This document shows positions 22,780 through 33,699 of a stretch of DNA of 64,000 nt, in pieces. The notes beneath the pieces are model-generated. The model had not been told where the DNA came from and ran no database searches. It saw only the letters and a list, made by a program, of their open reading frames with translations. The position numbers and the translations under genes are program-made. The DNA comes from Endomychus coccineus (Eukaryota; Arthropoda; Insecta; Coleoptera; Endomychidae): assembly GCA_958510875.1 (NCBI GenBank), contig OY294068.1, positions 28,376,297 through 28,440,296 of the forward strand. Direction: 5' to 3'. Within the stretch, counting starts at the first letter, position 1. Each line of letters starts with the position of its first letter.

Positions 22780-22782
22780 TTA

Positions 22783-23505
22783 TCTCAACGTTATCTTCAT
22801 TTCAATTCCGTTGCACCAGCTTGTTATAAAAAAAGTGTCATAAACAGCCTCACAGACCGCGCGGTAAAATTATCCCACGCAGAGGACCGTCCCAAAAATT
22901 TAAAAATTGTTCGTAATGCATTGGAAATGAATGGCTACCCAAAAACTTTCTTCAATCCTATCATTAAAGAGAGAATAAACAAAATCTATAATGGTTCTTC
23001 TTATAAAAATAACATAACAAGTAATACAGACAATTATATAACTTTACCATACATTCCGGAGACCTCAGAAAAAATTAAGAAATGTTTGAAAAAGTACGAT
23101 ATAAATGTTGCGCATAAACCTACTAACTGTGTTGGGAAATATTTCTCAAATCTAAAACCTGTAATACCTAAAGATAAACAAACCCACACAGTATATAAAT
23201 TGAATTGTTTAGATTGTGATGGAACTTATACTGGAATCTCTAAACAATATTTACAAAAAAGAATGTACGGCCATAAGTATAGCACAAGAAATAATAACTT
23301 AGAAAATTCCACCGCCCTTGCTAAGCACTGTTTTGATTATAACCATCAATTTGATTACAAAAATGTTAATATTTTAACTAAAGAAACCAATTATTATAAA
23401 AGATCTATCCTGGAGATGATTCACATAAAAAGGGATTCAAATTCTGTAAATCATAGGAATGATATTCAAGGATTGAGTCAGATTTATACTAACTTGATTA
23501 ATTAA
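22783..23505 (+). pseudogene. PLE-2 GIY-YIG region, second copy
   Basis: The same protein end as at 21201-21923. It runs in frame from the junction TTATCTCAACGT through the linker, the TVYKLNCLDC and YTGIS motifs and LEMIHI to the same TAA. The RT catalytic YVDD is not included in this unit. The frame is the same as that of the 68-residue frame before it but is separated by the junction stop. The first ATG inside is at 22921. Confidence 0.8.
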
Positions 23506-23886
23506 AACTCTTGCAAATTCCTACATACGTCTTTATAATGTTAAAAGTATATTTTAGGAAGAACGCTTAAAGTAAACTAAAATCCAATGCAGGTCTAAAA
23601 CCTTTTCAAGTACGTCATAAATCTACATCTGGGTCGTGTTATTACAAACAAATAGCTTAGAACTCCAGTTGCTTTGAGACCATAGCAATATGCGTTTGTA
23701 CATTATGAGAATATTACTTAACAGTGGTTTCTTGTTACAAAAAAATTTATACTTTAATATTAACGATACAATTTTCGATTATTCGTGGTTCTGTTCGTTT
23801 CGACGGCGTGAGCTTTTTGATTGAAGATTGTGCGATATGGACGCTTGTGCTAATTAGTTTTAGTTAACCCCTTTTTAACAAAATAA

Positions 23887-23928
23887 GTCTTCTGATGATG
23901 GTCGTGAGACCGAAACGTACGTAAAGAC
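23887..23928 (+). ncRNA. Hammerhead ribozyme motif, second tandem copy
   Basis: Exact repeat of 22305-22346, offset 1582. Two directly repeated hammerheads would let a read-through transcript be cut into a unit-length RNA of 1582 bases. Confidence 0.88.
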
Positions 23929-24154
23929 GAACATTTATAACAGAGTGTTAATGTGACCTAATTCCCGAGAATTTTTTATATAATTCATACTGGGTCAAGA
24001 ATCTTATTATATTGTTGCTTATTCTTTCATACGTTTGAATAGTAAATGTTGAAACGTAACGTAATTTCATTTTCAGACCATTAGAATGATGTGTAATTAT
24101 GTGATTAATAAGCAGTCATATGAAAAACTTTGACACATTGAAGTTGATGCGCTT

Positions 24155-24460
24155 ATGAGGAATGAGGTTATGGATTCGTCTAAATTAAATATATTATCAA
24201 AAATCGTGATAGCTTTGATGGGTGTGATAATGACAATAACTGTTGATAGTGATGTATTTCTTGGTAACGATGTTTTCATACAATCAATGTTGCAAGGATT
24301 ATTCTGTCTGTTAGTGGGACTAATCTGCAGTTCCGTTAGGCAATACAAATACTATTTATACACTAAAAACAGTTCTACTATCAAGTCATCTACTAACATT
24401 AAGTATGGCAGTTCTCTAGGCTTGGAAAATATAGCACGTGAAAAACTGAAAAATATTTAA
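24155..24460 (+). CDS. Small PLE-2 5' reading frame, longer copy
   Basis: A frame of 101 residues, identical to that at 22573 for 67 residues and then continuing YTKNSSTIKSSTNIKYG and LENIAREKLKNI to a TAA. Two hydrophobic segments near the amino end are followed by a polar, Ser/Lys-rich tail. An in-frame TGA lies just before the preceding His codon, so the ATG is the likely start. A different frame stays open a little beyond 24460 (FNPETFSDDSLPVRSVHF), hinting that a frameshift ends it early. The function is unknown. It may be the amino-terminal extension of the PLE-2 protein. Confidence 0.5.
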   Translation: MRNEVMDSSKLNILSKIVIALMGVIMTITVDSDVFLGNDVFIQSMLQGLFCLLVGLICSSVRQYKYYLYTKNSSTIKSSTNIKYGSSLGLENIAREKLKNI

Positions 24461-24464
24461 AAAA

Positions 24465-25025
24465 TAATCGCCCTTGTTTCAACCCAGAAACTTTTTCAGA
24501 TGACAGTTTGCCCGTCAGAAGCGTTCATTTCAGGATCTTCTCATATTTACTGCCTTTCATGATGTATAACATTAAAAGCAACTGCATACTGTTTAGAGTA
24601 CAGAGTTATGTTTTATTATAGCGTAAGAAAAGTGTTGTATGTGTGTATGCGTGTATGTGATTTTCCTTGAAGAAATGCTGCATCATCGAATCAATAGATG
24701 GGAATTGTGCGCCGTTAGAGCTTTAATCCAACTACTGCTGACCGTTTTTGTAGTTACAACTTAACAAATAATGATTATTTATATCATGGTCTGAAATCAT
24801 AGCTAACAGCTAAAATGTGATGCTATACCATGAACTTTATATTCACCTAATTATTATATCTCAGCTTCAAATGATCATTGTATCATTTATATCCTTCAAA
24901 TGATATGTAAGAAACTGAATATTACTTTATAATTTTGTTTTGAAAAAACAATTTTATTGAAAATCACAATGAAAACCAGGAGTTACGTGTTTTGTCAATA
25001 GAAGTATAAATGAATCTTTTACTTG
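24465..25025. other. Intronic DNA, no gene recognised
   Basis: The first about 100 bases may be the last of the PLE-2 5' region. The rest is AT-rich and unassigned. Confidence 0.4.
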
Positions 25026-25029
25026 TTAC

Positions 25030-25820
25030 AACTTGAATAACTTCACTCAATACTGCTCTTCAGTTTCAGTTTCGGAGAATATCTCTCCAGGAATTATATA
25101 ACGATGCTTCAAATATGAACTAGCATATGATATCCTGTTGACTTTTCTTTGAGCAGGGGATGGTAAAACTCCAATAAAATCCGCAACGACAATTTGCGTG
25201 TTTCCACTAGCATGATATTTGAGAGTTGAAAGTATTTGAGGTAAAGATGGAACGCAACTTCCTTTTAAATCAATCGGATACCATAGAATACCCGGTTATT
25301 GTTAATTTAATTGCCAGCTATTTCCAAAAAATGCTACGACATACATTTCCATAGTTTTACTTCCATCCCTATATGTAATACATATTGTAAGGGAAGTATT
25401 GTAATCGACTCAAAAACTCCTTTACTTGTCAATGTGAGTTTCCGAATGAAATGAAGAACAGAATGCTTGTTCCAGATTTCTACTTGTGTTATAGTTTTAC
25501 AACGCTATTATGTGGCATAACCAAAATCTTCCAAATACATAATACGATGAACCAACTTCTCACGTAGGTACCAGAATAATACGGATATTTCATACGTTTC
25601 TGATGTCTCTAAAAACAACATTAGGTGGTAAAAATAGAATATTTTCATTTTCACGAGCAGTTCTTTTAATCATAAATCTAATTAATTCATAATTCAAAAT
25701 GGAAGTTAATATTGCGAATACATTAGGCGATATGAATACATATACATATTTACACCCTTCAAGTGTTACTACGAAGAAGGAACAGAGAAAGAACTTGAAT
25801 TTAATATGAGTTTGCATTTT
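25030..25820 (-). pseudogene. PIF/Harbinger transposase amino-terminal remnant
   Basis: On the minus strand, 25055-25300 reads SCVPSLPQILSTLKYHASG, then NTQIVVADFIGVLPSPAQRK and VNRISYASSYLKHRYIIPGE. This matches the helix-turn-helix region of Harbinger (HARBI1-like) transposases, normally LRFYATGSFQ..VADLIGVS.ST..R...RIS.A...L...YI. Upstream (to 25820) weaker pieces such as RIMYLEDFGYAT read in other frames. No DDE catalytic part follows on the left side. Frameshifts make it dead. A related fragment is at 33540. Confidence 0.6.
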
Positions 25821-26189
25821 TTCTTCTGCAATCAGAAATTTCGTTACTTTGCACGCAGGTTCAATTTCAAACCCTAGTTATGTACTAGGGGGACGACGTT
25901 GAGTCAGCACTTCGGGAGGTCTTTAATTCGAAGGGCTAGTTTGAGCGATTAAATATCATTAAAATGAGAAGAAACTGAGTCATAAAGTCGAGGAAATAAT
26001 GATGAATCGCCAGGTACGCGGAGAATGTTCAAAAGTGGGAAAGTGAGTTTTAGATTTACATAAAAGGAGCGAAATTATGGATTAAACAGAGAAATATAAG
26101 GAACATATTTATTTTCTTTAGGGTAATTGCATTTTCAGAATACCGATGATAGTTATGTTTGATCAAGAAAAGACTAAAACAATATGATT

Positions 26190-26465
26190 TTAAATAAAAT
26201 TACTGCATTATTGGTCTGGAAATAGATAAAAATCGTAGGGGTGCAAATCTGTAGAATATGGTGGATGACGAACTAATTGTAGCGCAATTCATGCAATTTT
26301 GCCATTGCGACTGCGAACCTGTGCGCCGGTGCATTGTTCTGGGGGAAGAGCACTTTTTTCTCTGCTAAATGCAGCCACTTTCGCTTCTAGTTGGAAAGGT
26401 TCTCAGAAGTAGCAGCGTCTCCGTGGGCCTGAGTCTTATGAATTTCATTATTCATAGTTTCTCCT
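26190..26465 (-). pseudogene. Mariner (DD34D) transposase core fragment
   Basis: The minus strand reads KKVLFPQNNAPAHRFAVAMA, KLHELRYN and HPPYSTDLHPYDFYLFPD across one break. This is the second and third catalytic region of an irritans/mellifera-like mariner. The usual HQDNAP is PQNNAP, so the second catalytic Asp is replaced by Asn. The third Asp in YDFYLF is kept. Neither transposon end is visible; about 270 bases survive. Confidence 0.75.
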
Positions 26466-26469
26466 GAAA

Positions 26470-27645
26470 TAGGTTTTCACGAATAATTTATATTTCGGGT
26501 CAAGAATAAATACACTGATAAAGACCAAATGCTAATGTTAATTTGAATTGTTTATTAATATTCAATGAATAGGAAGTTGGAAGGTTAGGTATCCATTTGT
26601 CACCTTGTTGTGCACTCTAGATCTCTCAAAGTGGTATGACGATACGAATTTTTCGGGAGGCAAAAATGATTTGCATAAGAGTATTTTGAAATTGCGTTAG
26701 AGTCAATTGGATAAGCGGTGAAAGGCCGTGTTTTGCACAAAGAGAGGAAGCTTTACCCTTCTTGATTCACATAATTGACTTTTAACTAAATGCTAGAAAA
26801 TGGATAAGTCGTGTATGGGGGAGTGAGTAACGATTTCCGGTTGTAACAAATCTAATCTACACATCAGCCGAATTACGAATTAGCAGTTCCCTGAGGGATC
26901 AAGACACCGGGGCCCCATGCAAATGCCAATTGGCCACTTCAAGCTAATGTGTGTGTGTATGCAGATTGAATCAATCCAGTAACCCCATCAACTCTTGTTG
27001 CCGTCGTCTTGATCCGATTTGAAAACTGAACGCTGCCGCATCAGACGGGGTCGTCGAGTTTGAACAGATTTATTTAATTTCCTGATACTAACGAACGACA
27101 ACCGGGACTAGAGCTGATGGAAAACGGTGCGGGTGTTAATTGTAACAGTGATCTCTATACTCGTATAGCCATGTGGGTTTCTTAATGAAATCACCAGCTC
27201 TAGTGCCTCTAATGTTGTTACGACTTCCTATTATTCAATTCTATCAAATTTATCTCAATGCATTAACACTATTTGAGATTTACTACATGAATAGGATGGC
27301 CAACCGGGAGATCTTTTATATTGTTCTCTTCCATTATCAACAATATATGTATACAATACGATAAGTAAATAAACAACCCAGAATGTTATAGAACATTGTA
27401 CGGGCGTACAAGTTGAATGTTATTCTTAACCTAAATATAATGTGAAAAAAAAACAAGAAGATAATAGTACCAATTACTATTATAATGACAAATACTACGA
27501 ATTGAATTTGATTGGAGATAACACTCCATAAAATTCAAAAACCAGGAGAATTAGAATTAAAACTATGCAATGTAAAAATGAAAATCATAACAAATTAGTT
27601 CAAATTGGAATAACATTCTTGCCCTATGAACGGAACCCAAAATTC
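26470..27645. other. Intronic DNA with a unique, less AT-rich block
   Basis: No element recognised. The stretch at about 26870-27170 is unusually GC-rich for this window and includes ATGCAAATG (26920), an octamer-like site. It is a candidate regulatory sequence of hth on composition only. Open frames of 60-63 codons near 27173 and 27565 have no signature. Confidence 0.35.
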
Positions 27646-27649
27646 CAAT

Positions 27650-28210
27650 GGCTTCCTACTTTACCACATGGCGATCCTGCGAACCGAACCAAACAGAATG
27701 TAAGGGTGATTGTTTCAAGTTTCATGGAGAACCCCAGCGTAATATAGTACATCTAACTACTAGTACATGTTTATATAAGACAACTATTACAAGTTCGATT
27801 TTCACAAGTTTATGAAGAATGTGTCTATAGTTTCACTACCACAGTAGCTTCTTCAAACGTATTACAAAGTAATTTGAAGAAGCTACAGTGGTAGCGAAAC
27901 TATAGTCACATACTTAATTAACTTGTAAAAAATCGAACTTGTAATAGTTGTTTTATCTAAAGTTGATAATGGATTTTCATCACGTAATGGCTGATTCTAA
28001 TCAAATTATTCAATACTAGTACATGACCCTGCGATTCGAAGAAGATGAAACCGAGACCATGTCAATGTAATGCTAACCAGTAGCATTTTGATGCATTTAC
28101 CATGGGAAATAACAGGGCAGAGAACCAAGGCGTAACGGGGGTGGTGATGAACAAATGATCATCAAAGCATAAGAGGGGACACCCAGGAAAGCATGACGAT
28201 GCTACCCACT
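27650..28210 (+). repeat. Dispersed repeat, copy A, split by a hairpin insertion
   Basis: The parts 27650-27769 and 28014-28208 align end to end with copy B at 28430-28725: TTTACCACATGGCGATCC in front and CATGACGATGCTACCCAC at the end. The sequence between them is an insertion. The repeat type is not recognised; it has no coding capacity I can see. Confidence 0.75.
27770..28013. mobile_element. Hairpin (foldback) insertion with 12-bp flanking duplication
   Basis: The insertion is flanked by TACTAGTACATG at 27758-27769 and 28014-28025. It contains a foldback with arms of about 84 bases (27774-27857 and 27873-27957), for instance CAACTATTACAAGTTCGATT against its complement at the far end. The remaining 56 bases on the right are not part of the foldback. 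It could be a miniature inverted-repeat transposon. The unusual length of the flanking duplication may partly reflect microhomology. Confidence 0.7.
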
Positions 28211-28429
28211 TGTGCCAGTTAATATAAGATGCGAACAAAATGCTAGTAGAGTTAATTATCCATTATGTTTTAAGTAGAGGACTAAATACTTTCGTGTTTC
28301 TTTCTGTTTTAGCAAGAAGAAAGTATGCTGAATTATGGCCAAATAGAGTTCTGCCTTCAATGTACAATTGTACAAACATAAATAACACATAAATGATAAA
28401 AAATCATTGAAAAATAGAAAACGAAACTT

Positions 28430-28725
28430 TACCACATGGCGATCCGGCGAACCGAACCACATGGAATCTAGGGGTGATTGTTTCAAGTTTTATGGATAAC
28501 TCCTGTGTGAGATAGTACATTCAATTACTAGTACATGACCCTGCGATTCGAACGAGATGAAACCGAGACCATGTAAATGTAATGTAACCAGTGGGTACTA
28601 TTTTGATGTATTTACCATGGGAAATAACAAGGCAGAGTACCAAGGCGTAACAGGGTGGTGATGGACAATTCATCATGAAAGCATAAGAGGAGACACCGAG
28701 GGGATCATGACGATGCTACCCACAG
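28430..28725 (+). repeat. Dispersed repeat, copy B
   Basis: An uninterrupted version of the 27650-28208 repeat, about 300 bases, giving the original joining point of the hairpin insertion (TTACTAGTACATGACCC). Confidence 0.75.
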
Positions 28726-28729
28726 CAGT

Positions 28730-29255
28730 GAATTCAACTAAGAAACTTGCAATTGCGGGATTGGAGGTACCTCATGGGGTATCCCTACAATTGCGCCCAC
28801 GCAAATGTGCTCAGACCAAAGCGCCCCGACAAAAGATATTCTTCTGTAGAAAACAACAGCATACGGTGTTTAAGTAATGATCACAATAAAAACACTATTC
28901 AATCCCTGCATGACCATAGGAGCTAATACTCTTACTCACTGTTGGTTTATGTATGTTTGAGAAGTATTAGTAAAAAAATAATTTCATAAATCTATATTCA
29001 GGTGCATTTATCAGGGCGCGTTTGACTGGACATCATCCTGGCCTCATATACTACCCCTGGAGTCTTCAATAAATACGTTGGTTTTGCTTGTCTGATATCA
29101 TCATTTTCACTACTTATTTCTGGAGAATGCTCGGAAGATATTTTTCTATATCTATATCTCTATATCTTTTGACAACAAAAGAGGAAAACCTACAATGAGC
29201 CATTGATGGAATGTTGGATGAGAAGGTAGCCATTGGAATTCATTGTAAGTCTGGA
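28730..29255. other. Intronic DNA, no gene recognised
   Basis: No recognisable exon, RNA gene or mobile element. Confidence 0.4.
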
Positions 29256-29259
29256 GAGT

Positions 29260-29690
29260 ACATGCTGCCTACCTGGAATCGGTCGTGGTGGAATAATAGA
29301 CAATATTTCCGAAGAGCATAGGGAAAGACCTCACTAGGTAAAGAGCTCCACAACTTCGCTGTTCGATAGAAAAATATTTTGATAGGAAGAAGATCGGTAG
29401 GTCACGAGCTTTGACAATGAAGAGGTGACTAGTTTGAGCTCGTCTATTCCGCCTATCTGAAATCTCTCGTGGTGAAACAACAGACGAGATTTCTGATGAG
29501 CACCGACCATGGAAAATCTATAGAAAAGGGATGTTCTAGATATGCCAATGAATTCGTAAGTGTGGCATCACCAACATGACGAATTTTCGCCTTCTGATTT
29601 GAATCTAATAGCTTCAGCTTATGTGTTGGAGCCTAACTCCAAACGTGTGAACATTACTGCAGAGGACAGATCATGAGGTCTGTGAAGTAG
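29260..29690 (-). pseudogene. Family J retrotransposon fragment
   Basis: On the minus strand it carries the same carboxy-terminal pieces as 10.7-11.2 kb: the block TTCAGCTTATGTGTTGGAGC (as KLLDSN on the minus strand), a decayed SLFYR/RCSSEISSVV region and RTAKLWSSLPSEVFPYA near 29310-29370. This confirms the LWNSLP-type ending of family J proteins. There are many stops, and no poly(A) end is visible. Confidence 0.65.
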
Positions 29691-29699
29691 TTTTAACAG

Positions 29700-31370
29700 G
29701 TAATAGAAAACCAAGCTTCCGTGAAACGGTTTCCGCAAATGGGACGTGGTGTTATTTTTATTCGTAATCGTCAACAGCGATTGTTTAACCTAAATGTTAT
29801 ATTAAGAACGAATTACCATTTCTTACATCGACGTTTATTTTATGTGGGCAGTAAGTCCGAAAAATGCGTTTCGAATATGCATGTTTTAGGCAATATATTC
29901 TCATCGTTTAGATTCGTAACATTATTTCATTCCATTTTATTCTATTTCTCGAGAATTTGTGTTTAATATTTATCTACGTAAATCAGAAATTGCTGAAATT
30001 CTATTCGCTATGAATAATTCAAATTGGTGTTATTCAAATAGATTATTTAAAACGATTCATAACGTATATAACGTTTTATTTTGTACGAAATATAATTTTC
30101 TTATAACGCTATAACTCCGGAATACCACGCTAATAGAAACTGTTCCAAAATGTTATTGGTTATTCTGGGCATGATTCGATTATTCTGTTTACAAACGGCG
30201 CACGATCGTGTATAGAATAAGAATCAGCGTTATGGTCGTCAAGAAATGAACTCAAATTGCAGTAGATTCGACACACGTCTAGTGGACATTTATGATTGTT
30301 TTTCTTGAAGTACATTTTTGGTTTCACAATTGATAATCAAGATACCGATTAGACCAAGATAAAATCGACACTTGACAGGCATGTTCGGTAATTTGTTATT
30401 CTATTTTGATTTACTATTTCCATTCGTAATCCATAATCATTAAAACTTGAATAAAACTCCATTATTATGGGTTATTGAGTCCCCAAGCGTTATTTTATGA
30501 CGAACGACACTTGTCTGTCTTCATTTTATACAGAACAGAGTTTTTTATTTCTATTTGTAGAAACAGTTGAATAGTTAATAATTAGCTATCATAATTAGCA
30601 TTCAGGACTGCCTCTACAGGCTTACCATGTATTTAATCCACTCGTGTAAAAATCTGATTGATGAAGCTGCCTGAATCAGTATAGGACAAATACTATTATT
30701 TACTAGAATTCCGGGAAACATTGTCTTAGTCTGACGAAATTGGACTAAACGATGTGGATCGAATTAAAAACCAAGAATCAAATTGTTTGGTCAAACATGG
30801 GCTAACGTATTGGGCGAACCAAATTCCGCGATCATCCTTCTATATGAATATATGGAAAAACACTAATAATATTAAACGATCAAAGGACTTCAATATTTTG
30901 TATTTTTAATCACTACAATTTCGGATAACACTATAAAAAAGTTAGTGTACTTTTAACGATTCCTCATAAGATTACCAACAATAAACGAAATACTAAGAAT
31001 GAGCATATATTCAGAAATAACTGTTTTTTATTTGTCCTGGGAAACTTTATTTCAACGTATTTTCGCTCAACAATCAATACACCATGATGAACATTTTTAA
31101 TAATAATTTCCATGTACGTTTTGATATTTTCCTGTTTTCTGAAAACGTTTTTGAGATTAAAGTTTCAAAACGTTTTTAACTGTCCCAACTGAATCAAGAG
31201 AAGTATATTCAAAATATTAACAGCTTCTTCAAATTATGACCAGCTACACCACTTTGGTTTAGTGAACATGTCATATTTTTGTGAATATAAACTTATAAGC
31301 CTCCGAAAGGATTTTAGATCATTGACAATTATATTGAGTTCAATCGTTTTAAAAAATAAAGAGGGTAGGT
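29700..31370. other. AT-rich intronic DNA, nothing recognised
   Basis: An 81-codon open frame at 29721-29966 has no family signature. No elements recognised. Confidence 0.4.
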
Positions 31371-31372
31371 GT

Positions 31373-31490
31373 GAGTTTTTTAATACTTTGACTACACGAG
31401 AGGGAGAATAATGTTTGAGGAACATCGCGTGAGACAGCGGTTGAATGTTGGGAGTGGAGAGTATTCGAATTTTTCTTGGAGGACGCAAGC
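31373..31490 (-). repeat. Family J retrotransposon 3' end
   Basis: The minus strand matches 30-141 and 63380-63480 (CTCCCAACATTCAACCGCTG ... GTCAAAGTATTAAAAAA), i.e. the last coding and untranslated bases of family J, ending in a short A-run at about 31373. Confidence 0.6.
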
Positions 31491-31593
31491 ATGAGTATTA
31501 GTATGGTTGGTAATTACTCTGATCGTATTACATATGTTTACCAATGATCTACTATCATTTAAGAGGTTTATCTTTGCAAAAATATAAGGCTCT

Positions 31594-31672
31594 AACCGGA
31601 CCGATACTGTGTAATTGATCAACAAGCTGGAATAGACTTCAGGGGAAGTGGGTTCGAATCCCACCTACGGTT
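31594..31672 (+). other. tRNA-like sequence (tRNA pseudogene or SINE head)
   Basis: GTGGGTTCGAATCCCAC is a perfect tRNA T-arm (box B). Upstream, TGTGTAATTGATCAACA resembles box A, and AACCGGA at the front can pair with TACGGTT after the T-arm. The anticodon stem pairs poorly, so a working tRNA is unlikely. A tRNA-derived SINE is possible, but I cannot delimit a body. Confidence 0.4.
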
Positions 31673-31674
31673 CA

Positions 31675-33535
31675 ATTTTTACGTTTATTTATCTTGATAT
31701 CTTGTTGATCCTAACTTGATTAATACAAGTTATCTCCATAATTTAGAAAATTCAATCTATGTCATAGGAATATCAAATATTGAAAAGAATAATGATAAAG
31801 TTTGATATTGGATCTATTGGAAAGTATACAAATTGAAATGAACAAGTGACAAAATTGATTCCAGTTTTCTCAAACTTTGCAATAATTTAATTCAATATAG
31901 AATCAAACATAACCAAATTCAGATAGTATTTTGAAGTTACCCTTTCTCTTGCCTATTATCTGAAATATGTTATAGGTTGAGTCTATCTCAACTATTTAGA
32001 AATGAAATGATATAATTAGGTCTTAGCTATCTAATTCATAGAAAACATATTGAAATGTAATCGAATCCACAGAAATATTGAGCAGACTAGAAATTCAGAA
32101 AATAGAATATTTTAATAGATGTTTAAATAATATAGAAAAGCAGATTTTATATATTTCACGATTCTAAACATACATATTTCATGAAATCTCTATTTTCTCA
32201 TAATACACTTTCAAACAATTGCTTTTTTTTATATTCTCCTAGCATTTATACATGAAGAGTGTGATAATGAAAATAAGAATAAACGCAACAACCTTGACTC
32301 TAACCGAAGTATAAGTTCATTTATACAGCACGCCTTGACGTCAGCGTCATATGGTAATTGAAACAGTTGAATATAATTTACGTTGTACAAACAACAAGGG
32401 ACTATCTAAATATTCTTCGTAACCGAATAGCCATGGAATTTCAGAAAGTGTGTAAACCGAAAATGATTATAAAGTCTGGCATCCAGCAGCGACTGTCCTA
32501 AAGTTACAGGGATAAGCACCCCACTGAGATGGATGTAAAACCCGACAATATCTCTGCAGAAAGTCAACTTTCAAAAGATTCTTAAGGAACCGTAAACCGT
32601 CGAATTCTTAGAAGTAACTTAACTCGGTAAAGTAACCAATTTTAGACACATTTACTCAAGACGTTGTTATGATGGAACATTTTACATTTCTAAAGAATAA
32701 ATGGGTGCCCCAACGTTAATCTCAATCTAAAAAGCAAGTATATTGAAATTTAATGCAACACGAATATGAAATTTATGTTCTATCTTTCGACTTTATATAT
32801 TATAATATTTATAATTAATTCAATTCATCCGGTAATGTTTCTTATTATAAACTTACTTTGTTTAGGGCAAATCCACACTAGAAAAGATAGACAAAATGAT
32901 TAGTGATATATTTCCAATTGGATAAAAAATACATTCAGAGAATTTCTAATCATTTACGACTTTTCTATGTGGTGTGGATTGAACTTAAACAATAAATTTA
33001 CAAACGTAAATCACAGGCAAATTCATTGGGTGTTAGAATTAACTGCTGAAGCAAAACTATTCATGGTTATGATCAATTGATCACGTGACTTCCCTCACTC
33101 GTTAATGTTGGTTGCTCAAACAATTTCATAATTTTCGAAGCGTTCTCAACTTCTAATTTATGTTGAACTATCTGAGAATTTGTTATTTTATATAAGTTCT
33201 TCTGACGATTATAATGATGTTATATGAAATGGACTAAATCGTATAAGAAAACGAAGAATATGAAAATGTATGACGTTGAATTTTTTGGAAATAGCTAGTA
33301 TGACAAATCCTATTTACTCATCCCTGAGTTAAGCATACTATTAAATGATCTGGCCATTTATGAGAGAAGTAGGGGATGACGTTTGGCTAGAATCAATTAA
33401 GAAATTACTGTGAAGTTAATATTATGATTTTTCTCAATTGTAACTGTAGATTCATTCATATTTAAAAACTTCAACCCTTCAAAGTGTTTCTATGAAATCC
33501 AATCATAAAACTGACTACTTGAGATATATTAAATA
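31675..33535. other. AT-rich intronic DNA, nothing recognised
   Basis: Only isolated short motifs are noted, such as TGACGTCA at 32336-32343 (a CRE-like palindrome, possibly chance). Confidence 0.4.
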
Positions 33536-33539
33536 TCGA

Positions 33540-33690
33540 TTGATTACAGAGGAGGTTGCATTCCACCTTTACTTCAAATGCTGTTAACTCCCAAATATGA
33601 AACTAGGTCGTCGAAACATGCAAATTGTCGTTGCAGATTTTATTGAAGTTCCGAGTTTTACGATCCTCTATTTGCAGAATGATACGGTTG
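33540..33690 (+). pseudogene. Harbinger transposase fragment
   Basis: Plus-strand sequence reads RGGCIPPLLQMLLTPKYETR and, in another frame, MQIVVADFIEV, closely matching the helix-turn-helix piece at 25.2 kb on the minus strand. Only about 150 bases are recognisable. Confidence 0.5.
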
Positions 33691-33699
33691 TCATAATGG

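Larger units (their letters stand above)
21201..22782 (+). repeat. First unit of a 1.58 kb tandem duplication
   Basis: The unit begins at TCTCAACGTTATC inside the PLE-2 frame. It contains the nuclease end, 3' untranslated region, hammerhead and the 5' small frame, ending after TACTATTTATA at 22778. The next unit begins at 22783, an offset of 1582 bases. I saw no differences between units in the stretches I compared. Confidence 0.9.
22783..24360 (+). repeat. Second unit of the 1.58 kb tandem duplication
   Basis: Repeats 21201-22778 with, as far as I can see, no substitutions. Sequence after 24360 (CACTAAAAACAG) then diverges from the first unit (GTTATCTCAACG). Confidence 0.9.

Noticed and set aside
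20884..23928. PLE-2 terminal repeats as ordinary long terminal repeats of an LTR retrotransposon
   Set aside because: There is no protease, integrase or RNase H, and no primer-binding site; the GIY-YIG nuclease and hammerhead identify a Penelope-like element.
22515..24348. Minus-strand 83-codon frames, present twice
   Set aside because: They are antisense to the small PLE-2 frame and are doubled only because of the tandem duplication.
31392..31664. Minus-strand frame starting MGFEPTSPEV
   Set aside because: It runs through the complement of the tRNA-like T-arm and into a family J 3' end; such peptides are typical translations of tRNA sequence.
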